Positions 1-5,708 of a stretch of DNA of 9,938 bases are shown here, piece by piece. The stretch's first letter is position 1. The number at the start of each line of letters is the position of its first letter. Source of the stretch: an uncultured Blautia sp. Its GTDB lineage: Bacteria > Bacillota > Clostridia > Lachnospirales > Lachnospiraceae. Made by a program: the position numbers and the translations under genes. Under the pieces are notes generated by a model. It had not been told where the DNA came from. It worked only from the letters and a program-made list of their open reading frames with translations, and ran no database searches. The stretch lies in assembly GCA_900556555.1 (NCBI GenBank), contig USPF01000064.1, positions 1 to 9,938 on the forward strand. Reading direction: 5' to 3'.

Positions 1-809
1 TCAAAAGCAGCTTTTTCAGAAAACAGATCTGTGTTATTCTGGATAAAGAAATGATAGGCATTTTCATCTGCAATCATATAAACAGGATTCTGCAAAATGG
101 CTTTGATGGAAAAACGAGAAAAGTAATTGTTGTTCTTTGTCTTGATTCCTTGTTTAATCAAAGCAGCTTCAGTCAAAGTCAGGGAATCTGTTTCAACATA
201 CAAATCATAAATCATTCTGACAATATCAGCTTCTTTGGGAATCAGCTTTAACTTGCAGGCTTTCTTAGATTTTCCGTCAATTGTGATGCTCTTAACAGCT
301 TCGGAAGTATATCCGGTAGGAGTTGTTCCTCCGAGCCAGCGTCCTGTTTTTGCCAGTTCATGCATATTATCCCGGATACGTTCCGCAATCGTTTCTCTCT
401 CCAACTGAGAAAAAACAGACGCAATATACATCATAGCCCGCCCCATAGGAGTGCTTGTATCAAACTGCTCCTTAATCGATACGAAAGCAATATCAAGATA
501 AGCCAGTTCTTCAATCAAACCGGAAAAGTCACTGATATTCCGGCTGATACGGTCAAGACGGTAAACAATGATTGCTTTGAAGGATTGCTTTCTGGCGGCA
601 TCCATCATTTTCTTGAAATCCGGGCGGTTTAGATTTCCACCAGAGAAACCCTCATCTTCATAAATAACACTGTTTTCTACAGCAGCATCTCCGTAATGTA
701 CACGAATATATTCCTTACAGAGTTCTACCTGATTGCCTATACTTTCGCCTTTTCCTGTATATTTTGATTTTCTTGAATAAATTGCTATGACATCTTCCTT
801 TTTCTTCAT
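1..809 (-). CDS. Large serine recombinase (resolvase/invertase family), C-terminus beyond window
   Basis: The minus-strand reading frame is open from an ATG at 809-807 to the window edge, giving 269 residues. The N-terminal resolvase domain spans about residues 7-150: YSRKS at 11-15 carries the likely nucleophile Ser15, EDEGFSGG at 51-58 and YRLDRISRN at 83-91 carry conserved catalytic-domain residues, and FSQLERETIAERIR lies at 133-146. GRWLGGTTPTGY at 156-167 opens the 'Recombinase' DNA-binding domain, which runs on through NPVYMIADE at about 241-249. The missing part should include the zinc ribbon and coiled coil of this 450-550 residue family. A GGGGG ribosome site lies 6 bases before the ATG, and a TATAAT at 834-829 could be a -10 box with no good -35. 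Such enzymes integrate and excise phages, conjugative elements and skin elements. Its position near a split sigK makes a SpoIVCA-type role possible, but the sequence does not prove the target. Confidence 0.93.
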   Translation of the reverse strand, partial: MKKKEDVIAIYSRKSKYTGKGESIGNQVELCKEYIRVHYGDAAVENSVIYEDEGFSGGNLNRPDFKKMMDAARKQSFKAIIVYRLDRISRNISDFSGLIEELAYLDIAFVSIKEQFDTSTPMGRAMMYIASVFSQLERETIAERIRDNMHELAKTGRWLGGTTPTGYTSEAVKSITIDGKSKKACKLKLIPKEADIVRMIYDLYVETDSLTLTEAALIKQGIKTKNNNYFSRFSIKAILQNPVYMIADENAYHFFIQNNTDLFSEKAAF

Positions 810-926
810 TTTACATCCCCCTTAGAATATTATAATAAAAACCAGGATGTTTAGAAGCATGAAAGTAGCAAGTTCCTCTTGGGAATAACGGACAACTTTT
901 CGCTCATAGACTGAAATACCAAGGGG

Positions 927-1139
927 GTGTGTGGTATCGCAAGAAAGAGTGCTCCAATCAATGTGATTATCCATTATCCAAAAACCATAGAAGGCCAGCG
1001 TGAATTGGCAGAACGTGTTGCCGGTGTTCACGCAGATATGGTCAGGCAATATATCAAGAAATTAAATTGTCCTTCGGAACAGAAAGTACAGTTGCTGGAT
1101 GCAATTATTGACTTTGCATCCAGCAAAGAAAACAGGTAA
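927..1139 (+). CDS. Small conserved-looking protein of unknown function
   Basis: A 70-residue frame begins at a GTG and ends at TAA. I do not recognise a named family, but the composition looks protein-like. INVIIHYPKT near residues 11-20 is followed by an alpha-helical, charged stretch with VHADMVRQYIKKL and CPSEQKVQLLDAI. I have an impression of similar small proteins in Lachnospiraceae mobile elements, which is recollection and not a search. The start is uncertain: AAGGGG directly abuts the 927 GTG, too close for a usual ribosome site, and a second in-frame GTG lies at 963. There is no signal peptide or membrane segment. The gene is divergent from the recombinase (117 bases apart) and convergent with the decarboxylase (44 bases apart), so it may be part of the same element. 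Its last codons are formed by a perfect inverted repeat. Confidence 0.55.
   Translation: MCGIARKSAPINVIIHYPKTIEGQRELAERVAGVHADMVRQYIKKLNCPSEQKVQLLDAIIDFASSKENR
1092..1126. repeat. Perfect 13-bp inverted repeat (hairpin) at the 3' end of the small gene
   Basis: TTGCTGGATGCAA at 1092-1104 is matched exactly by TTGCATCCAGCAA at 1114-1126, with a 9-base loop. It lies inside the last codons of the small gene and 58 bases past the decarboxylase stop codon. There is no T-run on either side, so it is not a standard intrinsic terminator. It could protect the 3' ends of either converging transcript, slow transcription between the two genes, or be a protein or recombinase binding site. Confidence 0.8.
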
Positions 1140-1183
1140 CAAACTCCCTAAAGATGAAAAATTTTATAAAGTTAAGAGAAAAT

Positions 1184-2617
1184 TTAAGCCTGGAAGTTCT
1201 CAAGTAGTTCTTTTCCGTAAGAATCAAGCAAATGGATGGTTTCGTACATATCTTCTTTTTCTGTTTCTGGATGTAAAGCACAGATTCTCAGAACCGTTTG
1301 TCCATGAAGAACGGTTGTAAACACGGCTGCATATCCATTTTCCAGAATCTTTTTTGAAATTTCTTCATTAAGAAGGTCTGTTTGTTCTTTGGTCAGTCCC
1401 TTTGGGGCATAGCGGAAATTGACCATGGCAAGTTTAGAAGGTGATACAATTTCCCAGTCAGGGAGTTCCGTCAATGCTTCTTCTGCCCAGTCGGCTAATT
1501 GGAAACCGTGTTCAATGGCACTTCCAATCAGGTCTGTTCCAAGAATCTGCAAGGTCAGCCAGAGCTTTAATCCTCGTGCAGGACGGGTAAGCTCCATACC
1601 GATATCCCAGGTATTGATATGTTCTAAATCGCCTTCTACATCCTTTAAATACTCTGGATTTACATGGAAGCTATGGAATAGATGCTGAACATCTTTGACA
1701 AGAACCATAGCACATCCATATGTCTGAAACAGCCATTTGTGGGCATCCCAGCTAATACTGTCTGCCAGTTCTGTACCATCCAGAAGATGTTTATATTTTG
1801 GGCTGAGCAGGACAGATGCACCATAGGCACCATCAATATGAAACCAAAGTTGGTATTTTTTAGCAATTACTGATAACTCCTTTAATGGGTCGATGCTTCC
1901 TGTGTTGGTGGTTCCGGCAGTTCCAATAATAACAAAGGGGATGAGACCATCCTGTTTATCCTGGATGATTTGCTGTTCCAGCAGTTCTGTGTTGATTGTG
2001 AAGTCTGCTTTTGAAGGTATTTTTCTGATGCGTGTATTTGGGATTCCGATGATTCTCAGGCCCTTTGCCACAGAACTATGTGTCTGGTCAGAGATATAAG
2101 CGACTCCAAGAGAAAGTGTTTCATCATTTAATTTATAGTCCCGGGCAGCGGTAAGAGCAGTAATATTTGCCATGGAGCCGCCACTTACAAACACCCCTCC
2201 TGATTTTTTTCCAAAGCCGGCCTGTTCACAGAACCATTTTAATAACTTTTGTTCAATGCAGTTTACCATAGGGGCAAGCTTGCTTCCTCCGGCATGGATA
2301 TTATAGGCAGAAGTCATAATATCTCCCAGCCAGGAGATGGAGGAGGCGGGGCCCGGAACAAATCCGAAAAACCTTGGGTGATTGGAATCACCACGGTATT
2401 GGTATATTTCTTTCATCATTTCTTCTACCACATCTTTTGCAGGTCTTCCATCTTTAGAAATCTTCAGTGCTTTGACTTTATCCATCTGTCCTTCTGGTGC
2501 TTCCCATATAACCTGCTGTGTATGGATATCGTGTTTATCAAGACAAAAATCATGCACAAAATGTTTGATTTCGGTTTCTAACTGACAGCTGTTTAATATA
2601 TTTTCGCTGTTGATCAT
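1184..2617 (-). CDS. tdc: PLP-dependent aromatic-L-amino-acid decarboxylase, probably tryptophan decarboxylase
   Basis: This 477-residue protein is a complete group II PLP decarboxylase. SWDAHKWLF at 289-297 holds the Schiff-base lysine Lys294. Asp262 in HIDGAYG pairs with the PLP pyridine nitrogen, and His180 in DQTHSS is the base that usually stacks on the ring. [13 protein letters not shown] at 232-244 and [12 protein letters not shown] at 79-90 are further family motifs. Long blocks such as [19 protein letters not shown] and [12 protein letters not shown] match, from memory, the Ruminococcus gnavus enzyme RUMGNA_01526, a structurally characterised tryptophan decarboxylase making tryptamine. 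Phenylalanine or tyrosine may also be accepted. The ATG is preceded by AAAGGAA at normal spacing; no convincing promoter was found in the 140 bases upstream. It is a cytosolic enzyme and a single-gene unit with no transporter beside it. It lies between a serine recombinase and the broken sigK, so it is probably cargo of a mobile element. Confidence 0.92.
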   Translation of the reverse strand: MINSENILNSCQLETEIKHFVHDFCLDKHDIHTQQVIWEAPEGQMDKVKALKISKDGRPAKDVVEEMMKEIYQYRGDSNHPRFFGFVPGPASSISWLGDIMTSAYNIHAGGSKLAPMVNCIEQKLLKWFCEQAGFGKKSGGVFVSGGSMANITALTAARDYKLNDETLSLGVAYISDQTHSSVAKGLRIIGIPNTRIRKIPSKADFTINTELLEQQIIQDKQDGLIPFVIIGTAGTTNTGSIDPLKELSVIAKKYQLWFHIDGAYGASVLLSPKYKHLLDGTELADSISWDAHKWLFQTYGCAMVLVKDVQHLFHSFHVNPEYLKDVEGDLEHINTWDIGMELTRPARGLKLWLTLQILGTDLIGSAIEHGFQLADWAEEALTELPDWEIVSPSKLAMVNFRYAPKGLTKEQTDLLNEEISKKILENGYAAVFTTVLHGQTVLRICALHPETEKEDMYETIHLLDSYGKELLENFQA

Positions 2618-2756
2618 GTTTTACAATTTCCTTTCTCTGCAATTTTATTGACCTTTGTGTGATAGTAGTTTACACTAAAACAATCTATTTTGAAAGTGGC
2701 AGGCACACAAAATTTTTTGCAGCAGATACAACAACTGGAAAGGAAATCCGTTTCTT

Positions 2757-3065
2757 CTATATATAATAATTATAAAAACTCTTTTGTGATAGGATAGGAT
2801 TATCAATACATCTGGCTGCATAAGTGGAAAGCCTGTTTGCTTTGTTTGCATCAAAAGTCTGAACAGCCTTAATAAGTCCAATGGTGCCAATGGAGATTAA
2901 GTCATCCAGTTCTTCCGGGGCTCCCTGATACTTTTTTACAATATGTGCAACCAGACGTAGATTCCGTTCAATCAGGATGTCCTTTGCTTCCGGGCTGCCC
3001 TTCTTGTATTCCTGAAGATAGCGGCTCTCTTCTTCCGGTGTCAGGGGCTTTTGAAATGTTTTCAC
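2757..3065 (-). CDS. sigK: sigK 5' fragment: N-terminal half of sporulation sigma factor SigK, interrupted after codon 89
   Basis: Residues 1-89 read as the N-terminus of a SigK/SigE-type sigma-70 factor: LIERNLRLVAHIVKKYQ at 31-47, DDLISIGTIGLIKAVQTF at 54-71 (core-binding region 2) and YAARCIDN at 82-89. Then 13 unrelated residues and a stop follow, so region 2.4 and regions 3-4 are missing. The protein alone cannot recognise promoters. Intact SigK has about 230 residues and drives late mother-cell genes. The GTG start has GAGG 9 bases upstream and an in-frame TAA just before it, so no longer pro-sequence exists; Clostridioides difficile SigK also lacks one. The break is at the residue where, as I recall, skin splits B. 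subtilis sigK. The gene is divergent from yifB. It is either a developmentally rejoined split gene or a dead remnant. The family call is strong and the choice of SigK over other sporulation sigmas is likely. Confidence 0.85.
   Translation of the reverse strand: MKTFQKPLTPEEESRYLQEYKKGSPEAKDILIERNLRLVAHIVKKYQGAPEELDDLISIGTIGLIKAVQTFDANKANRLSTYAARCIDNPILSQKSFYNYYI
2787..2805. other. sigK/element junction, candidate recombination site
   Basis: The SigK-like reading ends at the AAT codon at 2801-2799. The junction sits in an imperfect dyad: TGATA at 2787-2791 and TATCA at 2801-2805 flank GGATAGGAT. Serine recombinases cross over at a 2-base core inside short imperfect dyads, so this is a plausible attachment half-site. 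In B. subtilis the skin core is, from memory, AATGA; here only AAT is shared before sequences part. The partner site is outside the window. Confidence 0.4.
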
Positions 3066-3094
3066 ACAAGCTTACCTCAGAGGAATTTAATTCT

Positions 3095-3123
3095 ATAGTA
3101 TGTGAGAGAAGACGAATTAGTGC
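3095..3123 (-). promoter_or_regulatory. SigE-like promoter for sigK
   Basis: On the minus strand, CATACTAT at 3102-3095 closely matches the SigE -10 consensus CATACAnT. GCACTAA at 3123-3117, 14 bases upstream, is only a partial match to the -35 element. Transcription would begin close to 3088, about 23 bases before the GTG of sigK. SigE transcribes sigK in spore formers, so box and gene agree. Confidence 0.45.
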
Positions 3124-3284
3124 TTTTCCATTGAAAAATATCCAGATTTGTGATAAAGTAAGTACATCTAATATCTAAGATTTCCGGCGGTTCCGCCAAA
3201 CATTCCAAAATGAGTACAAAAGATGACAAAAACGCAGAAAAAGTGACAGGGGTAGAATATGTATAAGCCCAGAAAGGAGAAAAT

Positions 3285-4811
3285 GTGTTTAGTAGTGTTT
3301 TGTCAGCAACAGTAGTCGGGGTGTCCTGTATCCCCATACAGATAGAAGCAGACGTAAGTAATGGATTGCCCATGTTTTCCATGGTGGGTTATCTGTCAGC
3401 CAGGGTAAAAGAGGCTCAGGATAGAGTGAGAACGGCTCTTAAAAATACAGGATTTCAATTTCCGGCAAAAAGGATCACCGTCAATCTTTCCCAGGCAGAT
3501 ATCCGCAAAGAGGGGACAGGGTTTGACCTGCCCATTGCAGCGGCACTTTTATGTGCCTTTGGGTATTTAGAAAAAGAATGTGTGGAAAACGTTTGTATGG
3601 CAGGAGAACTGAGCCTGAATGGGGAAGTAAAAGGTGTGAACGGGATTCTTCCTATTGTGGATAGTGCGGTTAAAAATGGATGCAGATTGTGTATTGTTCC
3701 CAGGGATAATATCAAAGAGACAGAGTATATTTATGAAATACCGGTGCTGGGGGTTGCCAGCCTGAAAGAATTTATGGAGCATGCAGCAATGAACGACTGG
3801 GGTGCAAAAAGAAATTCTGTGAAAGACTGGCCGGAGCATACCAGGGAGTCCTATCCTGATTTTTCAGAAGTTATAGGACAGGAAGCGGCAAAAGAGGCGG
3901 CAGTGATTGCGGCAGCAGGGTTTCATAATTTCCTGATGATCGGTACAAAAGGTTCTGGAAAAACCATGATTGCTAACAGCATCCCATCTCTTTTTCCAGC
4001 GTTATCCAGAGATGAGGCAATGGAAATCTCCGGGATTTACAGTGCAGCAGGATTGTTGTCAGGACAAAATCCATTCTTGATCCAAAGACCTTTCCGTGCT
4101 CCTCATCATACCGTTTCTCCCGTTGCTATGGCTGGAGGAGGGCGTATTCCAAGACCGGGAGAGATTACACTTGCCCACAAGGGAGTATTGTTTTTAGATG
4201 AACTTCCGGAGTTTCACAGAGCGTCTTTAGAAATTCTTAGGCAGCCTTTGGAAATGCACAAAATATGTATTTCAAGAATTTATGGAAATTATGAATTCCC
4301 GGCAGATTTTCTTCTGGTTGGGGCTATGAACACCTGTCCATGCGGTTATTATCCAGACAGGAACCGGTGTTCCTGTACGGATTACCAAGTGGAAAGATAT
4401 ATGGGGCACATCAGTGGTCCTTTGCTGGACCGGTTTGATCTTTGTGCGGAGGTGGCAGATGTGACTCCTGAAATGTTCAGGACAGAGAAAAGAGGCAGGA
4501 CTTCACTGGAAATCAGACAGGAGGTCAGCCGTGTCCATAAGATTCAAAAAGAGCGGTATGTGGGTACTGAAATACGGTTTAACAGTTCCCTGTCTGGAAA
4601 AGAGACAGAACAATATTGTGAAACCAGCAAGGAAGGAAAGAAACTTTTACAAAAAGCCTATGAAAAAATGAATTTAAGCCTGAGAGCATATCATAAGATT
4701 TTAAAAACAGCCAGAACCATAGCTGATTTAGATGGTTCAGAGAAAATAGAAGAACAGCACATCAGTGAAGCTGTATGTTACAGAACACTGGATAAAAAAT
4801 TTTGGAAATAA
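3285..4811 (+). CDS. comM: YifB/ComM-family Mg-chelatase-like AAA+ ATPase
   Basis: The 508-residue protein has the normal YifB/ComM layout. The N-terminal ChlI-like domain (about 1-165) includes DVSNGLP, RVRTALKNTGF and RITVNLSQADIRKEG. The Mg-chelatase-type AAA+ domain (about 190-395) has Walker A GTKGSGKT at 220-227, RPFRAPHHTVS at 268-278, Walker B VLFLDE at 301-306, the four-cysteine patch CPC..RCSC at 351-364 and SGPLLDRFD with probable arginine finger Arg383. The C-terminal domain (about 405-500) ends with the usual LRAYHKILKTARTIADL. The Walker A start is GTK where most members have GPP. Translation starts at GTG 3285 with GGAGA before it; the ATG two bases earlier is in the wrong frame. 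ComM proteins are hexameric helicases that extend branch migration when transformed DNA is integrated, which fits the adjacent dprA. It is first in a yifB-dprA-topA run. Confidence 0.95.
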   Translation: MFSSVLSATVVGVSCIPIQIEADVSNGLPMFSMVGYLSARVKEAQDRVRTALKNTGFQFPAKRITVNLSQADIRKEGTGFDLPIAAALLCAFGYLEKECVENVCMAGELSLNGEVKGVNGILPIVDSAVKNGCRLCIVPRDNIKETEYIYEIPVLGVASLKEFMEHAAMNDWGAKRNSVKDWPEHTRESYPDFSEVIGQEAAKEAAVIAAAGFHNFLMIGTKGSGKTMIANSIPSLFPALSRDEAMEISGIYSAAGLLSGQNPFLIQRPFRAPHHTVSPVAMAGGGRIPRPGEITLAHKGVLFLDELPEFHRASLEILRQPLEMHKICISRIYGNYEFPADFLLVGAMNTCPCGYYPDRNRCSCTDYQVERYMGHISGPLLDRFDLCAEVADVTPEMFRTEKRGRTSLEIRQEVSRVHKIQKERYVGTEIRFNSSLSGKETEQYCETSKEGKKLLQKAYEKMNLSLRAYHKILKTARTIADLDGSEKIEEQHISEAVCYRTLDKKFWK

Positions 4812-4822
4812 GGAGATGCGAA

Positions 4823-5707
4823 ATGGAAGACAAGGAAAAAATCTGGTGTTGTACCAGGTTTGAAAAAATATATCCAAGCCGGCTTCTTGTATATGAAAAT
4901 ATGCCCGGTGCTTTTCACGTCAGGGGAAATCTCCCGGATGAAAGCAAAAAGACAGTTGCTATTGTAGGAGCCAGGGCATGCAGTGCATATGGGGCACACC
5001 AGGCATATGTTTTTGGTAAGGAACTTGCAGAACATGGGGTACAGATTATAAGCGGACTGGCACGGGGGATTGATGGGAAAGCACATCTTGGTGCATTAGA
5101 TGGCGGTGGAAAAACTTTCGCTGTTATGGGATGCGGTGTGGATATCTGCTACCCGGCAGAAAACCGTATGCTTTATGAGAGAATGATTCTGGAAGGGGGA
5201 GGCGTACTGTCTGAATTTGATAACGGCACGCCGCCACGTGGAAGAAATTTTCCACAGAGAAACAGAATCATCAGTGGATTGGCAGATTTGGTGCTGGTCG
5301 TAGAGGCAAAGGCGAAAAGCGGCTCCCTGATCACGGCTTCTTATGCATTAGAACAGGGGAAAACAGTATATGCACTTCCTGGAAGAGTTGGGGACGCATT
5401 AAGTGAAGGCTGCAACCGGCTGATTGCTGACGGGGCAGGAATTGCATATTCTGTAGAGACCGTATTGGAAGAATTGCAAATATCTTTAGGGAAACAGGAT
5501 GACTTACAAGAGAAAAAGAAGATTAGTCTTGCAAGCCAGGAAGAAATGGTGTATAGTTGTCTCGGTTTATATCCAAAAAACATAGAACAAATTATTCAGG
5601 AAATTCCCATTTCTGCAAGGGAAATTTCAGGAATTTTACTAAAATTAGAACTAGAAGGTCTGATAGAAGAACCTTTGAAAAATTACTATGCCAGAGCAGG
5701 AGGTTGA
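4823..5707 (+). CDS. dprA: DprA/Smf, DNA-processing protein
   Basis: With the ATG at 4823 the protein has 294 residues. AAGGAG, overlapping the yifB stop, lies 7 bases before this ATG; an in-frame TTG at 4802 has no such site, so I reject it. The Rossmann-like DprA domain covers about 40-215: VAIVGARACSAYG at 45-57, SGLARGIDGKAH at 77-88, VMGCGVDICYP near 101-111, FPQRNRIISGL at 143-153 and KSGSLITASYALEQG at 165-179. A C-terminal winged-helix-like segment follows (about 230-290, EIPISAREISGILLKLELEGLI). The N-terminal SAM domain of longer DprAs is absent, as in the short Bacillus form. DprA binds incoming single-stranded DNA and loads RecA during transformation. Pairing with comM is common even in species never shown to be competent, so it may act in general recombination. 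It ends one base before topA. Confidence 0.96.
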   Translation: MEDKEKIWCCTRFEKIYPSRLLVYENMPGAFHVRGNLPDESKKTVAIVGARACSAYGAHQAYVFGKELAEHGVQIISGLARGIDGKAHLGALDGGGKTFAVMGCGVDICYPAENRMLYERMILEGGGVLSEFDNGTPPRGRNFPQRNRIISGLADLVLVVEAKAKSGSLITASYALEQGKTVYALPGRVGDALSEGCNRLIADGAGIAYSVETVLEELQISLGKQDDLQEKKKISLASQEEMVYSCLGLYPKNIEQIIQEIPISAREISGILLKLELEGLIEEPLKNYYARAGG

Positions 5708-5708
5708 A

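Larger units (their letters stand above)
1..2798. mobile_element. Candidate skin-like element interrupting sigK (one end only)
   Basis: Everything left of the sigK break can be read as one end of an integrated element. It holds a large serine recombinase gene, a small unrecognised gene divergent from it, and an amino-acid decarboxylase gene. The right boundary is the point just after the AAT codon of sigK Asn89, where similarity to SigK stops. Skin elements of Bacillus and Clostridioides encode a large serine recombinase that excises the element in the mother cell and rejoins the two sigK halves; here such a recombinase begins about 2 kb from the sigK fragment. The left boundary and the 3' half of sigK are not visible, so element size and nature are inference. 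Alternatives are an integrative conjugative element, a decayed remnant, or two unrelated insertions side by side. Confidence 0.45.

Noticed and set aside
822..1049. A 75-codon minus-strand frame upstream of the recombinase
   Set aside because: Much of it is the reverse of the small plus-strand gene, it has no ribosome site, and its end runs into the AT-rich recombinase leader.
2249..2585. Open frames on the plus strand opposite the decarboxylase
   Set aside because: They are antisense to a gene with clear catalytic motifs and show no family resemblance or ribosome site.
2618..2756. Promoter for the decarboxylase such as TTGTGT with TAGATT 17 bases on
   Set aside because: Both boxes match the sigma-A consensus poorly and several equally weak pairs exist in the same AT-rich stretch.
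3186..3197. Short GC-rich inverted repeat between sigK and yifB
   Set aside because: Only 4-5 pairs with a tiny loop and no T-run; too weak to call a terminator or operator.
3283..3285. ATG at 3283 as the start of yifB
   Set aside because: It is out of frame with the protein; the GTG at 3285 opens the correct frame.
3077..3382. A 101-codon minus-strand frame across the sigK-yifB gap
   Set aside because: It overlaps the 5' end of yifB antisense and the probable sigK promoter, with no recognisable protein features.
4802..4822. Extended dprA start at TTG 4802
   Set aside because: It overlaps the yifB end and has no ribosome site, whereas AAGGAG is correctly placed for the ATG at 4823.
5688..5708. 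Extended topA start at ATG 5688
   Set aside because: AGGAGG at 5698-5703 is correctly spaced for ATG 5709, and the family conserved MxKYLVIVESP start agrees with that position.
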